This document shows, one piece after another, positions 6,492-10,970 of a stretch of 10,970 nucleotides of DNA. The notes beneath the pieces were generated by a model. It worked only from the letters and a program-made list of their open reading frames with translations. It had not been told where the DNA came from and ran no database searches. The position numbers and the translations under genes are program-made. Source of the stretch: JBFWVD01 sp050246915. GTDB lineage: Bacteria; Actinomycetota; Acidimicrobiia; Acidimicrobiales; Ilumatobacteraceae. The stretch spans positions 1-10,970 of the forward strand of contig JBFWVD010000126.1 of the NCBI GenBank assembly GCA_050246915.1, in the 5' to 3' direction. Every line of letters begins with the position of its first letter. Position 1 is the first letter of the stretch.

Positions 6492-7376
6492 TCAGGAGAC
6501 GGCGGCGAGCAGCAGTTCGAGGAGCGCGTTGGTGGCCGAGTCGTTCGGGCTCTCGGTGCGACGAGCGCTGACCAGCGTGCGCTCGGCGATCGGTTCGGCT
6601 CGGGCCCGTCGCAGCTTGGCTGGCTCTGTTTCGGCCTGCACGACCGGGAGCACGGTCCATCCCAACCCGAGCTGCACCATCTCGCGCAGCACCTCGGGCT
6701 GATGCGATTCGGCCACCACCTCGGTGGGGGCGCCTGCCTGGCGAAGCGCATCGTCGATGATGGATCGGGTGTGTGAGCCGGCGGGAAAGGTGACCCATGG
6801 GCCCCAACGATTTGCTGGTCCGGCTCGCTTGCCATCCGGCGCATAGAGGCCGAGCGGTTCGACGAGCAGCGGCTGTGTGGTGATGGAGCCGTTGGGCCGC
6901 GCTGGCTCGACGCACACCACGAGATCGAGCGCACCGCGTGACAGCCGCTCGAGCAGTTGGCCCGACGCTGCGACGTCGAGCCGGAAGTCGACAGCGGGAT
7001 GCTCTCGACGGAACTCGCGCAGCGCCGTGGGGAAGTGGTGGACTGCGGCGGCGTCGATCATCCCGACACGGATGCGCCCCACCGATCCATCCCGTGCCTC
7101 GGCCAGCCATCTGGCGAGATCTCGGCTCTGGGCCACCACGCGCTCTGCATACAGCAGCACCTCGGCAGCTTGTCGACGTAGGACTCGACGCCGGCCTTGC
7201 CACTCGAACAGCGGGGTCCCCAGTCGACGTTCGAGCTCGCTCAACCCCTGTGAGAGCGCTGACTGCGTCACGCCCAAGGTCGCCGCCGCTCTCGACCAGG
7301 TGGGCGCATCGTGGACCGCGACCAGGTAGGTCAGTTGTTGCACCGTGAGGTTGGGTATCTCCGAGCGATCGTTCAC
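6492..7376 (-). CDS. LysR-family transcriptional regulator
   Basis: A 294-residue LTTR. The N-terminal winged helix-turn-helix spans about 10-65, with TWSRAAATLGVTQSALSQ (26-43) as the HTH followed by LERRLGTPLFE. The effector domain follows, with GRIRVGMIDAAAVHHFP, DLVVCVE and a C-terminal LGLGWTVLP segment typical of the family. GTG 7374-7376 is chosen because it begins about ten residues before the conserved LxYLVAV; the much longer frame up to 7832 runs antisense through the inositol synthase gene and is not LTTR-like. A minus-strand TATCTT lies 9 nt before the GTG. The gene is divergent from the inositol synthase, the usual layout for an LTTR and its target. Its neighbours on the other side are sulfur genes, so a CysB-like role is also possible. 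The effector is unknown. Confidence 0.9.
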   Translation of the reverse strand: MNDRSEIPNLTVQQLTYLVAVHDAPTWSRAAATLGVTQSALSQGLSELERRLGTPLFEWQGRRRVLRRQAAEVLLYAERVVAQSRDLARWLAEARDGSVGRIRVGMIDAAAVHHFPTALREFRREHPAVDFRLDVAASGQLLERLSRGALDLVVCVEPARPNGSITTQPLLVEPLGLYAPDGKRAGPANRWGPWVTFPAGSHTRSIIDDALRQAGAPTEVVAESHQPEVLREMVQLGLGWTVLPVVQAETEPAKLRRARAEPIAERTLVSARRTESPNDSATNALLELLLAAVS

Positions 7377-7409
7377 CGTTCGGGGAAGATAGATCAGATT
7401 TGCTGAACA

Positions 7410-7424
7410 CGAACGCGCAGTTCG
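7410..7424. promoter_or_regulatory. Inverted repeat, candidate operator between lysR and the inositol synthase gene
   Basis: CGAACGCGCAGTTCG is a perfect 5-bp inverted repeat with a 5-nt spacer in the 73-bp divergent region. The size suits an LTTR dimer site, although it does not follow the textbook T-N11-A form. A GATC lies on each side (7392-7395 and 7424-7427). Confidence 0.35.
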
Positions 7425-7436
7425 ATCACATTCACT

Positions 7437-7442
7437 TACGAT
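7437..7442 (+). promoter_or_regulatory. Candidate -10 box (TACGAT) for leaderless inositol synthase transcript
   Basis: TACGAT ends 7 nt before ATG 7450, the spacing expected of an actinobacterial leaderless promoter. It overlaps the alternative ATG at 7441, which argues for 7450 as the true start. No good -35 hexamer is visible. Confidence 0.35.
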
Positions 7443-7449
7443 GCGTGCC

Positions 7450-8760
7450 ATGTCTGATGCTCGAACCATCGCCCCGGCCACCGGTCGCCTCGGAGTCCTC
7501 ACTCCCGGGCTCGGCGCCGTCGCTTCCACCTTCATCGCCGGCGTTCTCGCCGCCCGCAAAGGTCTGGCCCAGCCCATCGGCTCGCTCACGCAGTTGGCCC
7601 ACATCCGTCTCGGTGACCGCAGCGAAGGCCGCAACCCGCTGATCCGCGAGTTCGTGCCGTTGGCGTCGCTCGATGATCTCGTGTTCGGTGGTTGGGACCC
7701 CATCAGCCCGAACGCGCTCGAGGCAGCCCGCACTGCCGGCGTGCTCGAGGAGCGCGACATCAACCCGGTGTCGGCCGAGCTCGAGGGTGTCGTTGCCATG
7801 GACGCAGTGTTCGAGCAGCGTTGGGTGTCCAAGCTCGAAGGTCACCGGGTCAAGAAGGAGACCAACAAGTGGGATCTGGCGATGGCGGTCATGGCCGACA
7901 TCGAGAAGTTCCGCACCGAGAACAAGTGCGACCGCCTGGTCATGGTGTGGTGCGGTTCGACCGAGGCCTATCAAGAGGCCAGCGCGGTTCACGCCACCAT
8001 CGAGACATTCGAGGCGGGCCTCAAGGCCAACGACACCAACATCTCGCCGAGCCAGATCTACGCCTACGCCTGCTTGAGCTCGGGCGTGCCCTATGCCAAC
8101 GGTGCTCCGAACCTCACGGTCGATCTGCCGTGCATCGTGGAACTGGCGCAAAAGCGCGGGCTGCCCATTTGCGGCAAGGACTTCAAGACGGGTCAGACCC
8201 TCATGAAGACCATCCTCGCCCCGGGCTTCAAGGCCCGCATGCTCGGTCTGCGTGGGTGGTACTCCACCAACATCTTGGGTAACCGTGACGGCGAGGTGCT
8301 CGACGATCCGGAGAACTTCAAGTCCAAGGAAGTCTCCAAGCTCGGCGTGCTCGACACGATCTTCCAGCCCGAGGTGTATCCGGAGTTGTACGGCAACGTC
8401 GATCACGTGGTCCGCATCAACTACTACCCGCCCCGCGGTGACAACAAAGAGGGGTGGGACAACATCGACATCTTCGGGTGGATGGGTTACCCGATGCAGA
8501 TCAAGGTCAACTTCCTCTGCCGCGATTCCATCCTCGCTGCTCCGATCGTCCTCGACCTGGCGCTGTTCATGGACCTCGCCGCTCGCGCCGGTTCATCGGG
8601 TGTGCAGGAATGGCTGAGCTTCTACTTCAAGTCGCCGCAGGCCGTGAACGCTGCTGGGCCCGAGCACGACATCTTCATCCAGCAGACGAAGTTGAAGAAC
8701 ACCCTGCGTACGTGGATGGGCGAGCGCGCCGTCACGCATGCAGAAGACGAAGGAGCGTAA
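7450..8760 (+). CDS. ino1: myo-Inositol-1-phosphate synthase, long form
   Basis: A 436-residue NAD-dependent enzyme that converts glucose 6-phosphate to inositol 3-phosphate, the precursor of phosphatidylinositol and, in many actinobacteria, mycothiol. Motifs: NAD-binding GLGAVASTF (20-28), NPLIREFVPL...FGGWD (62-83), NGAPNLTVD (217-225), GKDFKTGQT (242-250), STNILGNRDGEVLDD (272-286), IDIFGWMGYPMQIKVNFLCRDS (339-360) and RDSILAAPIVLDL (358-370). The enzyme of M. tuberculosis (Rv0046c) is about 367 residues with different N-terminal features (recalled). This one belongs to the longer class that I associate with Bacteroides and eukaryotes. ATG 7450 is preferred because the -10-like TACGAT overlaps the alternative ATG 7441. 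The gene stands alone, divergent from the LysR regulator, and its stop lies in a repeat (8746-8829). Confidence 0.94.
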   Translation: MSDARTIAPATGRLGVLTPGLGAVASTFIAGVLAARKGLAQPIGSLTQLAHIRLGDRSEGRNPLIREFVPLASLDDLVFGGWDPISPNALEAARTAGVLEERDINPVSAELEGVVAMDAVFEQRWVSKLEGHRVKKETNKWDLAMAVMADIEKFRTENKCDRLVMVWCGSTEAYQEASAVHATIETFEAGLKANDTNISPSQIYAYACLSSGVPYANGAPNLTVDLPCIVELAQKRGLPICGKDFKTGQTLMKTILAPGFKARMLGLRGWYSTNILGNRDGEVLDDPENFKSKEVSKLGVLDTIFQPEVYPELYGNVDHVVRINYYPPRGDNKEGWDNIDIFGWMGYPMQIKVNFLCRDSILAAPIVLDLALFMDLAARAGSSGVQEWLSFYFKSPQAVNAAGPEHDIFIQQTKLKNTLRTWMGERAVTHAEDEGA

Positions 8761-8829
8761 GCGACGGAGGCGCATGTCGCGGACGAAGGAGCGTAAGGCG
8801 AAGGCGCACGAGGCGTAGGCGCATGTCGC
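8746..8829 (+). repeat. Interleaved direct repeats around the ino1 stop codon
   Basis: GACGAAGGAGCGTAAG occurs at 8746-8761 and again at 8782-8797 (16 of 16, period 36). AGGCGCATGTCGC occurs at 8768-8780 and 8817-8829 (13 of 13, period 49). The first copy of the 16-mer contains the ino1 stop (TAA 8758-8760). The pattern looks like a duplication of about 36 nt followed by a 13-nt expansion. The 16-mer is not an inverted repeat, so it is not REP-like. Confidence 0.8.
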
Positions 8830-8830
8830 A

Positions 8831-8866
8831 GCAAGAGGCCTGACCGGGGACGGTCAGGCCTCTTGC
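8831..8866. terminator. Strong hairpin, probable bidirectional terminator
   Basis: GCAAGAGGCCTGACC (8831-8845) pairs perfectly with GGTCAGGCCTCTTGC (8852-8866) around the six-base loop GGGGAC. On the + strand it is followed by GTTTGC, a poor U-run; on the - strand there is none. It sits between convergent ino1 and the methyltransferase gene, and its right arm includes the methyltransferase stop codon (8854-8856). Confidence 0.75.
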
Positions 8867-9666
8867 GTTTGCGTCTGCATCGTCGGACGCACGCCGAACA
8901 ATCCGTCGCCGATCGACACGAGGACGAACCCCTGGAGCGCGGCACGACAGATCGCGCCGGCGTCACCGAAGGGCGTGTCGTGATGGACCTCCATGGCGAT
9001 GGCGTCCACGGCCGAGATCCATGCGCTGTTCGGATCGGCGAACAACGCGGTCTCGGCACCCTCGATATCGACCTTCAAGATCGAGATCCGTGTCGCCCCC
9101 ATGGTCCGCAGCACCCAGGGGATGTCGACCGAGTCGAACGAGCCGGGGGTCCCCGGCGGGACCTCGCGCACCTGCAGGCTCCACTCGCGCCCATCGCGGA
9201 AGTCGTCGCTGAGGATGAGGGTGCACTTGTGTGACCACACGCCGGCCTTTACCAGACGGCAACGCTCACCGAACCGGCGCAGGTTCTGCTCGAGCACGGC
9301 GAAGTTGCCGTCGGCCGGTTCGATCGCCACGACTCGGGCCGTGGGGAATGCCCGCAGCAGGTACAAGCTGGCGTAGCCGACGTTGGCGCCACAGTCGACG
9401 ACGAGATCGACGTGCTGACGACGCATCGCCTCGACGATCGGCCGGTACTCCTGCTCGAGGAAGATCTGGCGGAAGACGTAGAGATCGGACGAGCCACGGC
9501 GATAGCCGACCGGTTCGCTGAGGCCCTTCACCGAGATGTGCCCGATCCCGGGCTTCTTGGTCTCGGCGCGTGCCAGCGCTACGGCGAACTCGATGACGCC
9601 TCGCGTCCCGATGGCGCGCCGCTTGGCGATGAAGCTTCGGACCAACCTCGGGGCGGCGGTGAGCAT
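8854..9666 (-). CDS. FkbM-family SAM-dependent methyltransferase
   Basis: A 270-residue class I methyltransferase of the FkbM type, which usually O-methylates sugars, polyketides or other small molecules. Family marks: DLYVFRQIFLEQEY (61-74) ahead of the domain, motif I VVDCGANVGYASLYLL (89-104), motif II VVAIEPADGNFAVLEQNL (112-129), an R-x-x-I-L-K-V-D-I-E-G-A-E strand (193-205), and EVHH near 226. No signal peptide. The start is the ATG at 9664-9666, the furthest in-frame start; its ribosome site is weak (GAAAG about 7 nt upstream). It stands alone, with no sugar or polyketide genes nearby, so the substrate cannot be inferred. Its last codons form one arm of the terminator hairpin. Confidence 0.88.
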   Translation of the reverse strand: MLTAAPRLVRSFIAKRRAIGTRGVIEFAVALARAETKKPGIGHISVKGLSEPVGYRRGSSDLYVFRQIFLEQEYRPIVEAMRRQHVDLVVDCGANVGYASLYLLRAFPTARVVAIEPADGNFAVLEQNLRRFGERCRLVKAGVWSHKCTLILSDDFRDGREWSLQVREVPPGTPGSFDSVDIPWVLRTMGATRISILKVDIEGAETALFADPNSAWISAVDAIAMEVHHDTPFGDAGAICRAALQGFVLVSIGDGLFGVRPTMQTQTQEA

Positions 9667-9855
9667 GTGGCGGCTTTCGGAGCGGGGGGTGCTGAGGAAC
9701 GTTGACGGTACTTGGGGAGGCTGTGAGCATCCTGAGCCCTTACCGAATCTGAACGCTCAATGCGCCGTCTGAGCCGAATCCATCACGTTTCGTAACCGAC
9801 GACACGGGTGCTGGGATCGCGAACGATCTGGGTCAGCGTGCATAGTGTCCCTGGC
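9667..9855. promoter_or_regulatory. Divergent intergenic region with inverted repeat and -10-like box
   Basis: This 189-bp gap separates the methyltransferase (-) and aldo/keto reductase (+). It holds GATCGCGAACGATC (9815-9828), a perfect 5-bp inverted repeat with a CGAA loop, and TAGTGT (9843-9848), which ends 7 nt before ATG 9856 and could be the -10 of a leaderless transcript. No convincing -35 and no further gene are seen. Confidence 0.35.
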
Positions 9856-10970
9856 ATGACCATGCGCCAACGACTTCTGGGATCGACGGGATTGCGTGTC
9901 TCGGAGCTGTCGCTCGGGACGATGACGTTTGCTCAAGAGGGATGGGGATCGCAGGACCGAGCCGAATGTCGGGCGGTGTGGGAGAGGTATCTGTCATCGG
10001 GTGGGAACTTCATCGATACGGCTGACCGCTACGCGCAAGGCGAGACCGAACGCTGGGTCGGCGAGCTGATGCGGTCGGAGCGAGACGGCCTCGTGCTCGC
10101 CACCAAGTTCGGGTTGACCCGTGGGCCGGGAGTGAACGACGGCGGCACGAGCCGCAAGAGCATCGTGCAAGCGGTCGAGGGGAGCTTGCGTCGCCTCGGT
10201 ACCGATCGCATCGATCTGTACTGGATGCACGCGTGGGATGACGCGACCCCGATGGTCGAGGTGATGCGGACCCTCGATGATCTGGTGCGCAGCGGCAAGG
10301 TGCTCTACATCGGTGTATCTGACACGCCGGCGTGGGTCGTGTCACGGGCGAACACCTTGGCCGAGGCCAACGGATGGACTCCCTTCGTTGCCTACCAAGG
10401 GCGTTACAGCGTTCTCGACCGTGAGGCGGAGCGTGACGTGCTGGGAATGGCGGCTGCGTTCGACATGAGCTTCGCTGCGTGGGGCGTGCTCGGCGGCGGG
10501 CTGCTCTCGGGCAAGTACACCTCAGGGGAGCAAGGCCGACTCAGCCAGCTCGGGCGACTCGATTCGAGTGAACGAGCAGCGACGATCGTGCGCGAGGTGG
10601 GGGCGGTCGCCGCACTGTTGGGCGCGACGCCGTCTCAGGTGGCGTTGCGTTGGGCGATGGATCGCCCGTCGGTGGTGCCGATCATCGGCGCTCGCACGCT
10701 GGCCCAAGCCGAGGACAACCTGGCAGCGCTCGATCTGGAATTGAGCCCGGATCTGACCCCACGCCTCGACGCGCTGGCACCCATCAGGCCGGGGTTCCCC
10801 TACGACATGCTCGGCCGCATGGAGTTCCTCTTCGGCTCCTCAGCGCAGATCATGCCGCCCGACGTGCTGCGGCGATGTGCCGCGACACAGTTGTCAATTC
10901 GGAGTGACGCAACCGTTGGTCGGGATGATGCGACGTCGGCCGAACAGATCGATGGCCACGCTGCGAAGCG
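9856..10970 (+). CDS. Aldo/keto reductase (no stop within window)
   Basis: An NADPH-dependent oxidoreductase of the AKR superfamily with a (beta/alpha)8 barrel. The full catalytic tetrad is visible: D54 and Y59 in NFIDTADRY, K84 in LATKFG, H125 in YWMHAWD. The cofactor end has A-W-G-V-L-G-G-G-L-L-S-G-K-Y (208-221) and VVPIIGARTLAQAEDNL (273-289). Family proteins are normally 310-345 residues; here the frame stays open for 371 codons to the window edge, and the tail after about residue 340 has less preferred codons and no family resemblance. A lost stop or frameshift near 10870-10900 is possible. ATG 9856 is chosen; ATG 9862 is two codons later. The TAGTGT box and lack of a Shine-Dalgarno sequence suggest leaderless expression. 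The substrate is unknown. Confidence 0.88.
   Translation, partial: MTMRQRLLGSTGLRVSELSLGTMTFAQEGWGSQDRAECRAVWERYLSSGGNFIDTADRYAQGETERWVGELMRSERDGLVLATKFGLTRGPGVNDGGTSRKSIVQAVEGSLRRLGTDRIDLYWMHAWDDATPMVEVMRTLDDLVRSGKVLYIGVSDTPAWVVSRANTLAEANGWTPFVAYQGRYSVLDREAERDVLGMAAAFDMSFAAWGVLGGGLLSGKYTSGEQGRLSQLGRLDSSERAATIVREVGAVAALLGATPSQVALRWAMDRPSVVPIIGARTLAQAEDNLAALDLELSPDLTPRLDALAPIRPGFPYDMLGRMEFLFGSSAQIMPPDVLRRCAATQLSIRSDATVGRDDATSAEQIDGHAAK
10894..10970 (-). CDS. Possible C-terminal end of a convergent gene (partial)
   Basis: On the - strand a frame open from the window edge ends at TGA (10894-10896). It encodes about 25 residues ending in RRRIIPTNGCVTPN, and roughly two thirds of its codons end in G or C. 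If real, it overlaps the tail of the aldo/keto reductase frame, which would support an earlier end for that gene. The segment is too short to identify, and an open stretch this short is common at high GC. Confidence 0.2.
   Translation of the reverse strand, partial: LRSVAIDLFGRRRIIPTNGCVTPN

Noticed and set aside
6031..7410. 459-codon open frame on the - strand
   Set aside because: Overlaps the siroheme gene and the LysR gene in a wrong frame, with a low-complexity Arg/Ala/Pro/Ser-rich translation.
7377..7832. N-terminal extension of the LysR protein (152 extra residues)
   Set aside because: It would read antisense through the start of the inositol synthase gene and shows no LTTR features; the family N-terminus fits the GTG at 7376.
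7432..8406. 324-codon open frame on the - strand inside ino1
   Set aside because: Shadow of a strongly conserved gene; composition is His/Gly/Asp-rich without motifs.
8738..8818. 26-codon basic ORF as a real gene
   Set aside because: No ribosome site and it overlaps ino1; kept only as a finding because of its repeat structure.

Overview
This is a stretch of ordinary high-GC actinobacterial chromosome. Gene content and order point to a relative of the mycobacteria, most likely a deep-branching group such as the class Acidimicrobiia; the class is an inference. I see no phage, IS element, CRISPR array, tRNA or rRNA. The coding density is high and the shadow frames are long, as expected at this GC content.

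Left block (1-4217, + strand): the end of a JAMM-type peptidase (mec), a CysM-type cysteine synthase, a 225-residue protein resembling acyl-carrier-protein phosphodiesterases, glutamate racemase (murI), RNase PH (rph) and the XTP/dITP pyrophosphatase rdgB. From memory, Mycobacterium tuberculosis has mec-cysO-cysM-rhomboid-murI-Rv1339-rph-rdgB. The same backbone is kept here, but cysO, the rhomboid gene and the Rv1339 homologue are absent from their usual places, and the AcpH-like gene sits where the rhomboid would be.

Middle block (4245-6427): siroheme and sulfate-reduction genes. On the - strand are cysH (APS reductase type with an iron-sulfur cluster) and, downstream of it, the uroporphyrinogen-III methyltransferase cobA. 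Divergent on the + strand is the precorrin-2 dehydrogenase/ferrochelatase. CysH makes sulfite; the methyltransferase and dehydrogenase/chelatase make siroheme, the cofactor of sulfite reductase; CysM uses reduced sulfur to make cysteine. Sulfite reductase and ATP sulfurylase are not in the window.

Right block (6492-10970): a LysR-type regulator (-), divergent from a long-form myo-inositol-1-phosphate synthase (+); a perfect 15-bp hairpin that probably serves as terminator; a FkbM-family methyltransferase (-); and an aldo/keto reductase (+) that runs off the right edge without a stop. Several 5' ends have a TANNNT box 6-9 nt before the start codon and no Shine-Dalgarno sequence, which suggests leaderless transcripts.

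There is no clear new multi-gene system. The points most worth checking are the missing cysO, the 15-aa coupling ORF after cysM, the palindrome over the siroheme gene promoter, the repeats around the inositol synthase stop codon, and the unusual 3' end of the aldo/keto reductase.
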